A program made the position numbers and the translations under genes. From contig CM049996.1 in NCBI GenBank assembly GCA_016630955.3, positions 806,001 to 870,000 of the forward strand: DNA of 64,000 bases, read 5' to 3'. Below the pieces are notes generated by a model. It worked only from the letters and a program-made list of their open reading frames with translations, made no database searches and was not told the DNA's origin. The stretch comes from Didymella arachidicola (taxonomy: Eukaryota; Ascomycota; Dothideomycetes; Pleosporales; Didymellaceae). Within the stretch, counting starts at the first letter, position 1, and every line of letters starts with the position of its first letter. Below are positions 11,536 to 22,275 of the stretch, in pieces.

Positions 11536-12273
11536 ATGAGACATGCTGAATACAGACGACTTACCACGTGCAATACGTGCGCTGTGCTTCTCCTCATCCT
11601 CTCTCACACATCTCTACCTAAGGCGCTCGCCCAGGACATTCTTTCCGTAACCTCGACCTTAACGAGCAGAACGTCCATGACAATGCCGCCAGCAGCCAGC
11701 CCCGAGATCTTGTCGACGCCGGTTTCATCGCCTCTTTCTCCAATCCTACCAAATCAGCCACCTCTCCAAACCTATCCTGGGCTGTTCATCGCTACCGAAC
11801 AAACTCCCCAAGGCGGCGAAGTCAAAAATCGCGTGTTCAATTACTACTTCCTCTTCCTGGCCCTGCTGGCTGCTATACTGGCTGCATTGTTATGGTGGTT
11901 GCATCGTCAAAAGCGTCGGGAGCAGGATCAGGTCAGGCTAACAGGCCAGCGTGCACTCGTAAGAGATGTCGAGCGCTGGGCCATGTACAGGCGCAGGCAA
12001 GTGCCGGTCGTGGAGGGACTCGATCAGAATGGGGAGGCCCCACCGCCATATGAGCCTAAAGATGACACCATCACGACCTTGGAACACTTGCACGATGGTA
12101 CGGGCGGGGCTATCAGTGTTGCGGTTCCACCTAGGGCCCTTTCGCGCGAGGATGCAGATCATATTCGACTACCAGATTACTCCGAAACCATCAGGCTTAA
12201 CTACAGCAACACAGACAGTCCTCTAGCAAGAGCACCTGATAGTATATTATCCAATCGCGAAGGAGCCACCTGA
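11536..12273 (+). CDS. single-pass membrane protein of unknown function
   Basis: An intronless frame of 245 residues from this ATG. An in-frame ATG at 11464 exists, but 11536 puts a signal-peptide-like segment (CAVLLLILSHTSLPKALAQ) at the N-terminus. A Ser/Thr/Pro-rich outer region follows, then one membrane helix at about residues 102-122 (YYFLFLALLAAILAALLWWL), a basic stop-transfer stretch (HRQKRRE) and a cytoplasmic tail. The tail has a PPPYEP motif (about residue 170), which can bind WW domains such as those of Rsp5-type ubiquitin ligases, and LPDYSE near the end. Topology suggests a surface or vacuolar type I protein. No family is recognised. Confidence 0.75.
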   Translation: MRHAEYRRLTTCNTCAVLLLILSHTSLPKALAQDILSVTSTLTSRTSMTMPPAASPEILSTPVSSPLSPILPNQPPLQTYPGLFIATEQTPQGGEVKNRVFNYYFLFLALLAAILAALLWWLHRQKRREQDQVRLTGQRALVRDVERWAMYRRRQVPVVEGLDQNGEAPPPYEPKDDTITTLEHLHDGTGGAISVAVPPRALSREDADHIRLPDYSETIRLNYSNTDSPLARAPDSILSNREGAT

Positions 12274-12908
12274 AGCTGTAGCCAATGGCAACTGACTTGC
12301 ATTATTTGTACAGCCACGGCGGACCGAGCCCCTGCCAAAGCTTGCACAGCCACAGGAGAGCACATTGCGCCACTAGCCTTACTGAGGCCTCCAAGGTAGG
12401 GCCAGGACCATCTGTCTCTCTCAATATAAGGATCACCGGTCAGTCATCAAGGGTACTTGCGTGCGGTTTCCGACCAACTGCGCGGTTGATTTTTCGGTTC
12501 TCTCAGAGGCAAATACTCGCTGCGGTCAGGAGGCCACCAATTCGGGGATCCAACGTCCAGAATTCGTAAATTTGCCTTTCACCTGTTATCATCATTAGAC
12601 CTGATGTCATATGCCCAAAGGCAGCACCTGTTACCCGAGAACTACCGTACGACTAAGGCTACGGGCAGAGCTGGGACCCTGCAAATTATTGGCTGTAACG
12701 GACTTCAGTCTTGCTGTCGACCAGTCTCCGACCATGGTTCCAAACGAAGGCTGAGCCAAAGGCAGTCTCCGTGAGCAAACGCATGTCCCACATAAACTCC
12801 CACTCCCACAAACGAATTCAACAGATAAAATGCTTTCAGAAAAGCTCTCTCCACCGACCCAGCACTTGCCACAAGCAACGTTGACCACCTTCGTGTACCA
12901 CCCGCAAT
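12274..12908. other. intergenic region
   Basis: No supportable gene. A 30-codon ATG-led frame from 12830 that ends at a GTGAGA donor-like site could be an alternative first exon of the next gene, but its phase does not fit the following exon. Confidence 0.4.
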
Positions 12909-13487
12909 ATGGCTGGCAGGTGAGATAGCTTCAACTTCTCCGTCAGCGGCCCTATCAGTAGTTCCAGCGACAGCGTACACACCACCTCTGGCCACATCAG
13001 TAGCGGTAGCAGTGGCAGCAATAGCGCAGACAGCTCCGACAGCCTCACTTTTGACCTAAACAAGTACACGAAGTTCGAGCGCTACTTCAGGAAACTCATC
13101 AAACTCGCCCGGGAGGTCCTAAGCAGAGACCACACTGCGGGCTCTCTTAGCGTACGCCCTCTCAACACGCAACAATACTATTCCGTCCGCGATTGCGCAG
13201 CTGCTTGGTTCACCAATCCCGAAAATACCGCTCTCTTCACTGGTCGTGAGACTCACTTATACCTTGCTCAGATGGCAGCCACCATGCAGACGCTGGAAAT
13301 AGTACTTGCAATCCCTCACCAACCCACCAGATGGCCCGGTGCAGCTCTTGGACCTAGTCCTGCCTGGCCCGGAATCAGCAAACACGAGGTCTTTTGTCAA
13401 TTTGACCAGCTGATCAAGGGAGAGCGAGAAATTGACATTAAGGCCATGCCTTGGAATCGCGAGAACGATACGACTGTGAGCGACTGA
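12909..13487 (+). CDS. hypothetical protein with serine-rich N-terminus
   Basis: The stretch from about 12968 to the stop at 13487 is one clean frame with protein-like composition: a Ser/Gly-rich lead, then FERYFRKLIKLAREVLS, QQYYSVRDCAAAWF, and an end containing FCQFDQLIKGEREIDIKAMP. An ATG at 12909 followed by a GTGAGA donor after 11 nt and a CAG acceptor at 12967 (48-nt intron) joins in phase and gives 176 residues. Other acceptors nearby keep the same phase, so the N-terminus is uncertain. No known domain is recognised. It runs tail-to-tail with the MOT1-type transporter. Confidence 0.5.
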
Positions 13488-13771
13488 GTGTGCTTTTATG
13501 GTAAAGATTAGGGAGTCGGAAAGTTTCGAGGAGTCTTCTAGAAGTACTGCATGCTGTTCTGCCATGCTACAAGCAGGTCCCTACCTAGCAAGCCACTCAT
13601 TGGCGTCCATAGTGGTCGGTCGATACAATCATGTTGTTCGTAACTAAGCTCTCTGCTTCTAAATTTGAGTGATTATGATCAAAACACAACTTGCAACCGC
13701 TCCCAAAGCACCAGAAAACGACAATACCTCGTATAATGCCGCCAGGTGCAATGATATCAGCAACCCAACGC

Positions 13772-15199
13772 TCAAGCAACAGTATCACTCTCCTCCTGCG
13801 CTAGCAACCTCGTGCGCTCATGTCTGCTACTGTCCACCTGCCTCCAAAACATTCTTCCCGCCCTCTCGTTCCTCCACACCTCGAGTCGTCTCACACCCTT
13901 GAATCCCCAATGCCATACCAGGCCCGCGACAAACCCCACAGCATCATTCTTGAACGCCAAAATCGCGGCCACAGTAACAAGCAACACCATATACCTCTCC
14001 TTCCTCTCCCGCTCATCCAACTCCTTAACCCTTTTCCCATCCCATGGCAGTCCCTGCTCATACTCTCTCAAATCCCGCGCATCCGTGTTCACGCTCTCGC
14101 CTACTTTCGCAAGCTCGACACCTGCAGCCAACACTAGCACGCCGAGCAGACTCTTCGGTATGGCCGCAAGTAGAGACACGATGGCGCCGGCTTTTCTGAA
14201 TGCGAGGATGCCGAGCAGGAATTTGGTGAGTCCAAGGAAGATAATGCTCGAGCCTGAGCGCGCGCCAAAGCGGTATTGGCCTGCAAGTCCGCCGGAGCCG
14301 TGGCATGCGGGCATGGCGCCAAACCAGCAGCCCAGGAGGTTGATCAGGGCGACGGATAGGCCGAAGGACGTCACGGATGGTGCGGATGGGTAGGGAGGGG
14401 AGGGGAGGAGGTCGGCAGATAGCGCTGAGGCGGCGATGACAGAGTTGAGGATCGTGAGCGGGAGTTGGCCGAGCGAAGCGGTGGAGGCTGCGGTCCAGAA
14501 GTCTTTTGCTGAGGGGTGTAGGACGGGTATCGCAGTAATAGGGTGGTCTGGACCTGAGCTGGTCGGGTTGAGTGATGAGAGAATGAGGCCGACAGAGAAG
14601 ACGATGAGCGCATAGGGGAGCTTGGGGTATGCGAATGTCAAGAGGAGAAGCAAGACTGCGGCAATAGCCCAGAGGAGATTGTCGCCCCACCATGGCCCCG
14701 TCCAAGAAAGCGGTTTTAGCATGGTTGTACCAGCACTCAGGCACAGAGAAAGACCGGCTCCGACCTGGATGCCTTTGACGACTGGAACTGGTGTGACACG
14801 ATTCGCCCAGTTGATGAGTCCTGTGATGCTAAACAATCCAACAAGAGCTGCAACGACCAGCCCGGCAGCTGCATTTTCTTCAAGAGTGAATTTTCGCGCT
14901 ATGGCAACCGCAGCAATAGCTTTCATGGGCTGCACTGGAAGCGGTATGCCAAATGCAATACCGGTAAACGCATTCGCTGCTCCGGTGAATAGCAGGGTGG
15001 AAGGTAATGATATCGAGTTAGTGATGACCAGAGCTGTCATGAGTGGAAGCAGCGTTCCTAGGTCGCCGAGCGACCCGGAGAGCTCCGCAAGAGGTTGTGA
15101 TTTGAGCGTCTGGACATTGTGTATGTGGTTCTGGCGAAGCCTTGGAAATGGATTCGCGAAGAACGGCATCGCGAACCGGCTCTGGACGAGATGACCCAC
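13772..15199 (-). CDS. MOT1-type molybdate/sulfate transporter
   Basis: Multi-pass membrane protein of the MOT1 family, related to sulfate permeases without a STAS domain; such proteins import molybdate. It is intronless, 475 residues. The family signature ELSGSLGDLGTLLPL sits at about residues 39-53, and a second conserved block (PLPVQPMKAIAAVAI) at about 88. About ten hydrophobic segments can be counted. CHGSGGLAGQYRFGARSG near residue 300 matches the second half-motif of the family. The C-terminus is charged and cytoplasmic. Substrate is inferred from the family only. Confidence 0.85.
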   Translation of the reverse strand: MGHLVQSRFAMPFFANPFPRLRQNHIHNVQTLKSQPLAELSGSLGDLGTLLPLMTALVITNSISLPSTLLFTGAANAFTGIAFGIPLPVQPMKAIAAVAIARKFTLEENAAAGLVVAALVGLFSITGLINWANRVTPVPVVKGIQVGAGLSLCLSAGTTMLKPLSWTGPWWGDNLLWAIAAVLLLLLTFAYPKLPYALIVFSVGLILSSLNPTSSGPDHPITAIPVLHPSAKDFWTAASTASLGQLPLTILNSVIAASALSADLLPSPPYPSAPSVTSFGLSVALINLLGCWFGAMPACHGSGGLAGQYRFGARSGSSIIFLGLTKFLLGILAFRKAGAIVSLLAAIPKSLLGVLVLAAGVELAKVGESVNTDARDLREYEQGLPWDGKRVKELDERERKERYMVLLVTVAAILAFKNDAVGFVAGLVWHWGFKGVRRLEVWRNERAGRMFWRQVDSSRHERTRLLAQEESDTVA

Positions 15200-15888
15200 A
15201 ATCGTGAAGAATATGTGTAGGAAACGGAGAAGGAGCTCAGGAAAGACGAGAAGATGTTCAAAGCCTAGCTATCATGATGCGGTGTACAATAAGCAGCGTG
15301 CGCGCCGAAGTGGGATGGTGGTGTCAGTATCGCGGAGCTGACTGGCTGTGGATCAAGCTTCAGCCACGCGGGTTTGTCCACGTGTGACGCGCCGTCGCCA
15401 GACAACGCTGCACGTAAGGTGCGAAAGGGTTAGCCGGTCTCCTAGCAAGGAGCTGTTGATAGGTCTGTGAGCTGCTATCAATGGCTATTGCCTCATATGC
15501 TGATTCTGGCAGGAGTCGTGCACAGCGGCTGCAGGTGGCTTGCCGTCTAAGCAGGGGACCGAAGGGCTCTGCCCACCTGCATCGACGGATCATCGAAAGT
15601 TGCCCGATGCAGTAGGTTTGGCATCTTCTGACAGACCCTGAGCTGATGAGGCTCTGCGCCTCCTTCTTTTTACATCGCGCGCTGGTTTTCAAATGCGAAT
15701 GACCACGAACTTTCCCCGCACTTGCTACCTAGGTATTGATGAGCAATTGTCATCCTTATCAGACGAAATCATCCACATCGTAGTCTGCACCGCAGTAAGA
15801 AAACGAAAGTGAAGCTTCATGTCATAAGTATAATCACGCATGCCTTAGCGCTGCAAGTCTGTTTCTGTGCTCGGTTCAAGAAGACTGT
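15200..15888. other. intergenic region between MOT1-type gene and HET pseudogene
   Basis: About 690 bases holding the transporter promoter and the 3' side of the HET remnant. The one frame of note (15360-15692 minus) has no recognisable features. Confidence 0.5.
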
Positions 15889-17756
15889 TCACTCGAGGCT
15901 GACCATTTCGAATCTCGAAGCAATATCATCCAACCGCTCTCCATCCATCAGCCCATGCGTGTAAGAGCCACCAACAAGTCGGTAATGACTGCTTCCTTCG
16001 ATGCGTCTCAAGATGATTGGTATACGACATCAGGATATGATCCAGATGGAATCACCCTCGTGCAAGCATTGTGTGCCTATGCCGAAAGTACCCCGCTTGG
16101 TCCGGAATGGTCGTTGAAGCATGGCATGTGAATAGTTCAGGTCGTATGGAGAGGCTCGACGTGATATATTTGCCAGATATGACGGATCGCTTGCAGCTCT
16201 CTTCCGCGCTTGTTCGATCTCAGGTTGCGTCGGCACGTTATTGTTATCAGCGGGAGGGACGAGGACTGTCGTTGGTACTTCGGAAGGTTCTGCGCAACGC
16301 CAGAGTACCCAGTCACGGAAGAATCGTCCATTTTCCTCGGGTGCTGGATAATGAACTCGACAATCTGCCGATGACCTGCCTCTGTTCGTCATCAGTGTAC
16401 GCCACACGACCTCCCCTCGAGTCTGGACTCCATGGATTGTTTCCATTGTCGGCGGAAGATTCGAGATCAATCGCCAGAATGAAGAGCCGTATAGGTTCGC
16501 ACGTAGTGTGCTCTTCTTGTCGCAAGTCTCTTCAATGTCATCTATGTGGACAGCCTCCACGCTCAGGATTCTCTTATCTTGCGAGATTGAGTACTTTGGT
16601 GGTCGCTTCTCCTTCCCTCTCCCGGCAGCGTGGAAATGCCTGTACCCAGTGATGCCAAGTCCGGTGAAATTGGTCACAGACCAGTCGGGAACCCAAGACG
16701 GCAAGCTGTGCTCTGATCTCTGAAACTCTTCGCCTTCAATACATGTGAGCAGGAGCATGCTTCCGGATTGTACCAATATGTGCTCCGCAGCGGTAGTATA
16801 TACCTCGTTGACGGTGCGATGGTAGTCGGGGAAGATGTTTGCATGACCGAGACGAAGCTGGGAGTACACTTTTCGCGCGGATCTTGACATACTGACGGGC
16901 GAGCACGAATAAGTGCGTATAGGAGGCTTTCTTTATAAGACCCTTGCCATGTCGTTCGCTGGGCCTCGAGACGAGCTGGGGTGTTGTGCCACTGGTTCGT
17001 GTTGTCTTCGAAGTATCTTGAATCTTTCAAGAAGTTCGTCCAGGAGCTCGTGGCAAGGAAATCTGAGACCTTGGTAATCACATGCCATGTCGTGGTGTGT
17101 GGTCCACACATGACAACCGAAGTGCTTGCGAAGATAGCTTCTTGGATGATCCAGGCACGGCTGAACGAAGTCCGACTAAAGAAATTTGACAGAGCCTTCC
17201 AACTTTCTAGATTCAGAAGGGGGTCTGCGCAGTCGGTAGACACGTCATGACAATTTAGAGCTGCTGTCTCGTCCGATGTAAGTGATCCCAAGGCTCTCAT
17301 GAACTCGAAGGCACTACTCGTCGGCTCATCCTCAGGGCCAGGCCATATGAGCACCTGGCTAGCGGCGGTGTAAATATGGCCCATTATGTTGACCTGATGG
17401 CTTCGCTCAGAGATGTTATCTTGATCGATACAGATCGCGTCAATCCAGAGATAAGCCGACCCGTCGTGGCCGGATGCCCATTCATACAAGAAGTCGTACA
17501 AGTTCTCCGTGATTTCCTCACGCTGCTGGTTACACAAGGCTGCTCTAGATAGATCTGTTGACGAGGCTGGCCTTCGAAGGTTACAGGCGCCGCGTTGACA
17601 AGGTCCCCATGTATAAGATAGCGCTGAGAAATCCAGTGTTTTATCGTACAAATCGTGGATCGTGATAGTGCACCGTATCTTGTCATATTCTCCGAGAGCG
17701 ACGCGCAATAGCCTGATTTGGTCGCTCTGCAGCGTTGGAAGACCGTACAGCCCCAT
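15889..17756 (-). pseudogene. HET-domain protein gene with one frameshift and one premature stop
   Basis: Heterokaryon-incompatibility (HET) domain gene. The N-terminal 290 codons are intact and show the HET motifs SALSYTWG, YLWIDAICIDQDN, and WIIQEAIFAS. At 16870-16873 (GAAAAG on the coding strand) the frame shifts by one base: DPREK is followed in a different frame by VYSQLRLGHANIFPDY, a normal HET continuation. That frame meets a TGA at 16030-16032, after which 46 more family-like codons (RIPIILRRIEG, GGSYTHGLMDGERL) run to a TGA at 15889. Translated as it stands it would make a 360-residue protein that keeps the HET domain. No splice consensus explains either break. HET domains trigger cell death when activated; activity of the truncated form is unknown. 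Confidence 0.8.
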
Positions 17757-18299
17757 TGATACCCGAGAATAATGGAGCAGCGCTTTGTAATGGCATTTAA
17801 CTGCTCAGTTCATTCGAGAGGAAGAGTTGTCGCCCGAGGCATAAGCTTTCCAGGACTCAAACTCAATGTGGACAAAAAACTCCTTATAGATGCTATGGTC
17901 AATGATACGCGATTGCGGAGTGCTAGTGTAACGCATGGAGGTTGCAGCGTGGGCCGCGGCGTTGTGCTCAGTAGAGACGTTGAGTAGACATCTGAGTGAG
18001 CATAGTGGGTTGCAGATCGACGAAGGTGGCAACTGAGGGGACAGGAGGGGAGGCAGCTTAGACACAGCTGCAGCTATTAGTGTCGAAGCCACTCTTCATC
18101 TAGCTGGTGCATTGATTACGCCCCTGCAAGAGCCAGCCACTCTGAATGCAAAGAACTTAGCCTCCGCGACTCAAGCTTCTGTAAGTCAGTGTAAGATACC
18201 ACAGGAAGAAGACACACAAAATTCGATAGCACTGACGCTCCGCACGACACAACGATTGTTTTAGAGTATGTACAAGAAAAAAAGTATGCGACTATGGGT
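17757..18299. other. intergenic region
   Basis: No supportable gene or repeat; it contains the HET pseudogene promoter and the 3' side of the secreted-protein gene. Confidence 0.5.
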
Positions 18300-19133
18300 C
18301 TATACTGCCACTATGGCGGGGACGTTGAGCTTAGCAAACTTCCATGTCTTACCGTTATCCGCAGTTGACATTGCTCCACCGGTCGCGCCATGCTCCCAAG
18401 CACCGCTATGTTTGAAAGACTGATCGGCTTGGCTCAGGGTCACTGAGACACTTTCCCAGCCTGTTAATGTATCAGCAACCATCCAAAGGCAAACAAAGTC
18501 GAGCAGCTATGACTTACTGTGAGCTGGGACGGTTGTACAGGGCCCAGATACACACTCGACCGAGATGTAGAAGATCCTTCCACGCTGTCCAGCGCTGGTA
18601 GACACATGAGACACAAGCTTGCCGTTGATGTAAAGATTCTGGTCCCAGAGGTTTGTGGAAGTATTCAGCTTATCTGCGGTACAATCAGCTGAGGTTCGTG
18701 TGCGTAAGTCAAGGAAACGTACAATGAGTTCGGACACGGTCACCAACTGAAGCCTTGACAGGCGTGCCGTTGGTGACAGATGAGCCCTTCAAAGTGTAGG
18801 CGAAGTTGCACCAGTTTCTACCCAAGTTCTCACACCAATAACTGCATGAACATTAGCACTCTACGTTTGTTTCCACATCTGTTGGGCCCAGTCATACTTT
18901 TGAGGTGAATTCTGGGTGACGCCCTGCAAAAAGTCCTGCTGGTCCATCATGATTGCACTCCACAGTGCAACGTCGCCAGTGATTTGTTGGGGAACGTCAC
19001 CCAGGATGAGGTTCGCATCAACCTCCTGAATCCATGTGTTGCCGTTCACAGGAAGTGTAACGATATCGAGGTTGGCAGCGCTCTGGTGAAAAAGCGACAG
19101 GAAAGCGCCAACAGCAGCCCAAGATGCCTTCAT
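18300..19133 (-). CDS. small secreted protein of unknown function
   Basis: Four exons (19133-18898, 18841-18723, 18673-18518, 18460-18300) join in phase with GT-AG introns of 49-57 nt and give 223 residues. A signal peptide is clear (MKASWAAVGAFLSLFHQSAA, cleavage near residue 20). The mature part has several cysteines (YWCENLGRNWCNF; ECVSGPCTT), sequons such as LNTST, and beta-strand-like alternating stretches (GRIFYISVECV, GKTWKFAKLNV), suggesting a secreted beta-sandwich. I do not recognise a catalytic motif. A lectin-like or effector role is possible but is inference only. It is divergent from the histidine-phosphatase gene, 740 bases apart. Confidence 0.75.
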
Positions 19134-19873
19134 GATGATTGGTAAACGAGTGTGAGTGAATGAATGGATATGACGTGTACCCTTAGAGTGCTCGAAGCTG
19201 CAGTTTACATGCACCCGAGGCGAGCGTCTCGGTCTCGATCATATACAGACCTTTACGAGGTAATCCAAGTTTTGTGGTCGTGCGGTCGTTTCAACAAGGT
19301 TCCCTACAGTGGCACTTGTTTCGAAACAAGCACCAAGCCACCGCCTAAGTCAGTTTGACGGGCTGTACGGAAACCGTCGCACTGCCAAGGTCTTGCCTAA
19401 TCATGCAGTCGCGACTGCGAGTGCGATGCTTTCTTGTTACAAATGACATTTCATTCTGCAACCTCGGCGGGATGTTCTCGTCAAGGAGCAATTTGAATGC
19501 GGCGATTCTTTCTATGGAGAATCCCTTGCTGGCGATCTCTGTCGATCAACACCAAGGCTTGCCCAGACGTGAGGGTGCTGCTTCGCTTTTGGTGGATATT
19601 TACATTCCGTCATGGATTGTCTATGCAGCCGCGCTGTCTGTATTGAATGGCTAACACGTAGGTCAGTCTCTGGAACAACCAATGGTTTATGTGCATCTGA
19701 GAAGAGCAATATCGAAGCACTCAACTTGAGGTCGGCACCATGGAGAAGGGAGGCGCGAGAGGCTCAAGACTGAGTTTGGCGGCTTGCGCGCAATGGCCCC
19801 CATAGCGGGGCACCACCCGCGCTCGCTGGCATCCCCACAAGCGTCAACACGATGATTAGTCCAATTCCTGTGG

Positions 19874-20915
19874 ATGGGTTACAGACGCAACATCGTAGTT
19901 ATTGCTATAGCTCTGGTAGCGGCCATCTGCTGTCTACGCTACCCCAACGGGTCGATTATGTCATCACAACGCAAGTAACTATACAGCTCAACGTGGCTTT
20001 TTCTCTCACGACGACGATCCTGAAAGTTGGGACTTTCGGGCGACAACACGAATTGATCTTGGGCTCCTCGACAAATCCTATCCCACGGATGATGCATCGG
20101 AGCAAGAAAATCTGACGCAATGGCAACGCTTGCACCGGTACATGCGGCATCTGAATGCCCACGATAACTACAAGCAGTACAAGCTCCTGTATCTCATTCG
20201 TCATGGCGAGGGCTTCCACAACGTCAAAGAGAAAGAGGTCGGGCGCGCCGAATGGGATGTGAGTCTCACCGATCCTTACAGCCACTCTCATGCTGCAGTT
20301 ACAGCAGTGGCGCTCAAGGACTGAGCAGCATTGACTAATTGGATAGCGCAGCGATATTGGGCCAAGGTGCCTGGAGACGGCAATGTTACCTGGGCCGATG
20401 CGGAGTTGACAGCCAGGGGAGAGCAACAGGCTCGCCAGGTTTCTGAAATCCGCTCGTACCTAGGCGGCGGAGCCATCACAGCCGTCTTATCCAGCCCTCT
20501 ACGACGCTGCCTCCGCACCACGCAGCTTGCTCTGCTGCCCGAGGCAGGCGATCCACGACCAATGATCAAGGAAAAGCTGCGCGAGCGACTCGGTGTTCAC
20601 ACCTGCGACCAAAGAAGTAGCAGGTCTTGGATAGCCGAGCATTACCCGTCGTTCACCATCGAACCCGGTTTCATGGAAGAGGATGTCCTGTGGAGTCCTG
20701 ACCGACGAAAGACGACTGAGGAGCATACCATCAGGAGCACCGAACTGCTTGACAATCTCTTCGAAGGGGACTATGGCGATTACATCGTACTAGCTGCACA
20801 CTCAGGTGCGATCATGTCCCTGTTCGCGGCGACAGGATGGAAGAAAATACCCGTGGCGGCCGGAGCAGTGTATCCTCTACTGGTGTGCGGCGAGACGGTG
20901 CAAGGAACAGGCTGA
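19874..20915 (+). CDS. histidine-phosphatase (phosphoglycerate-mutase-like) protein, N-terminus out of frame
   Basis: Histidine phosphatase superfamily. The core is clear: KLLYLIRHGEGFHNV (catalytic RHG), a 93-nt intron at 20259-20351, then TWADAELTARGEQQA, LSSPLRRCLRTT (second phosphate-binding Arg) and VLAAHSGAIMSLF (second catalytic His). Upstream, frame-consistent sequence continues to NYTAQRGFFSHDDDP, typical of secreted fungal members, but that frame has no ATG. The only plausible start, with a hydrophobic leader (IVVIAIALVAAICCL), lies at 19874 in a frame offset by one base, and no consensus intron joins them. Either a one-base frameshift occurs near 19975 or a distant first exon was missed. 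The C-terminus may also be shifted near 20882. Substrate unknown. Confidence 0.6.
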
Positions 20916-21054
20916 AGGTGGGTGTAGGAGAAGAGCTTTGCATGGAGCGGGACCAGAATCCAGGGACAAAGACGGTCGCCGTAGCAATCTGAGAAATTTG
21001 CAAAGAATATAACCGTGCTTCGTCGTCTCTCTCCCATCAAATCAAGCACAACAA

Positions 21055-21127
21055 GCCCGGCTGGCACAATCGGTAGCGCGTGAGACTCTTAATCTCAAGG
21101 TTGAGGGTTCGAGCCCCTCGTCAGGCT
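21055..21127 (+). tRNA. tRNA-Lys (CTT)
   Basis: A 73-base cloverleaf without intron. D arm GGCACAATCGGTAGCGC, anticodon stem TGAGA/TCTCA with loop CTCTTAA (anticodon CTT), and T arm GAGGG-TTCGAGC-CCCTC. Box A and box B promoter elements are intact. It closely resembles the common fungal lysine tRNA. The acceptor stem has one C-A mismatch at pair 4:69. A T-rich stretch (TTTCTTTTT, from 21129) follows as RNA polymerase III terminator. Confidence 0.93.
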
Positions 21128-21128
21128 G

Positions 21129-21137
21129 TTTCTTTTT
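21129..21137 (+). terminator. RNA polymerase III terminator of tRNA-Lys
   Basis: TTTCTTTTT begins two bases after the tRNA discriminator base; five consecutive T residues suffice for termination by RNA polymerase III. Confidence 0.7.
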
Positions 21138-21630
21138 GCACTTGAAATGGCATCGATTGCTCTTCAGGTGGTTGAGATATCCATGGTTGAAGTTTTTGCA
21201 AGGGCGAGTGGGTGAAGGCCGATTCGGGACTAGCGTCAACGGATTCCACTAGCGCACGCGCCCGCCATGCGGCCCATGCTCTCCGCGTGGCGGTCCTTCC
21301 ACGCCAACCATCGTGCCCTTCCTTTTGCGCTCACGTGCAGTCACGATGACGAAAAAGAGGGTGGTTTAGGTAGCCACTCTGCACCCTGATCTACATTAAA
21401 AGTTGTACGCCAGTGGTGCTCGTCTTGAGAGCTAGGCGATTACATTATCACTATGCCGTTCAGCTCCGGGCATAGCTGCGCAGTACGCGGCTGAAACCGA
21501 GTAGGACAACTAAACTAAACTAAACTATGCCGTTCAGGTGTTTCTCTGTGCGTGTCCTATCGACGCAGTTCACATGCTCCTCACTGTTGCGTCCATCTGT
21601 ACCCGAATCGTCTCCACGAATAGCCACCGC

Positions 21631-22275
21631 CTAAGCGGTCGCCGACTGCAGCTCGACATCTTCATCCAACAAGTCGCCGCCGTCATCATCATCCTCATCA
21701 TCCTCATCTTCACCATCCTCACCCATCTCGAAGTCTCCATCGTCATCCTCGCCGAGGTCCTCCTCCACATCGCTATCGTTCATCCAGTCGTCGTCGTCGT
21801 CATCGAGGGAGTTTCCATGCTGTGCCTGAGCCTCCTTGGCCTTCAGCTTCCTGACTTCCTCCTCGCGGATGCGCTGCTGATGCGCTTGCTCAGCCTCTTG
21901 CTCCCCCACGGTGCGCGTGATTACTGCCATGGCGACCTTCTCACCGTACAGACCGAAGCGACGTTTCATGGCTTTGACCACATGGTTTATATCGGACTGA
22001 CTGACTCGGGGGCCGGATTTCTCAAACAGCAGCTGCTTGCAGGTAGGGCAGGAGTTACCGACGTCTAGCCATGATGAGAGACACTCCTGCCCGTGCATGT
22101 GACCGCACACGCCAATGCGTACGGCCGCATGGTGCTTTTCGGTTGCTGTGGTATGCATGGTGATGTCGAGCGGATGCTTGCAAATGTAGCAGTCCTGGTA
22201 AATGTGTGCGCTTGATAGTCTGATTGTCTCCAGGCCGAGCTCGACAAAGGCGGCTTTGCTCGCGAATATACTCAT
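21631..22275 (-). CDS. RING-type zinc-finger protein with acidic tail
   Basis: Intronless, 214 residues. A RING-like domain spans about residues 29-79: CYICKHPLD, then RIGVCGHMHGQECLSSWLD and NSCPTCKQLL, giving a C-x2-C...C-x-H-x-H/C...C-x2-C ligand order with an enlarged first loop. A charged helical region rich in Glu and Arg follows (about 120-150), and the last 60 residues are almost entirely Asp and Glu. RING proteins are usually E3 ubiquitin ligases; substrates cannot be inferred. The acidic tail is encoded by GAT/GAC/GAG runs that look like slippage-prone repeats. Confidence 0.8.
   Translation of the reverse strand: MSIFASKAAFVELGLETIRLSSAHIYQDCYICKHPLDITMHTTATEKHHAAVRIGVCGHMHGQECLSSWLDVGNSCPTCKQLLFEKSGPRVSQSDINHVVKAMKRRFGLYGEKVAMAVITRTVGEQEAEQAHQQRIREEEVRKLKAKEAQAQHGNSLDDDDDDWMNDSDVEEDLGEDDDGDFEMGEDGEDEDDEDDDDGGDLLDEDVELQSATA

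Noticed and set aside
21492..21537. TAAAC-type tandem repeat and a nearby second copy of ACTATGCCGTTCAG
   Set aside because: Short slippage-type duplication; nothing further around it suggests an element.
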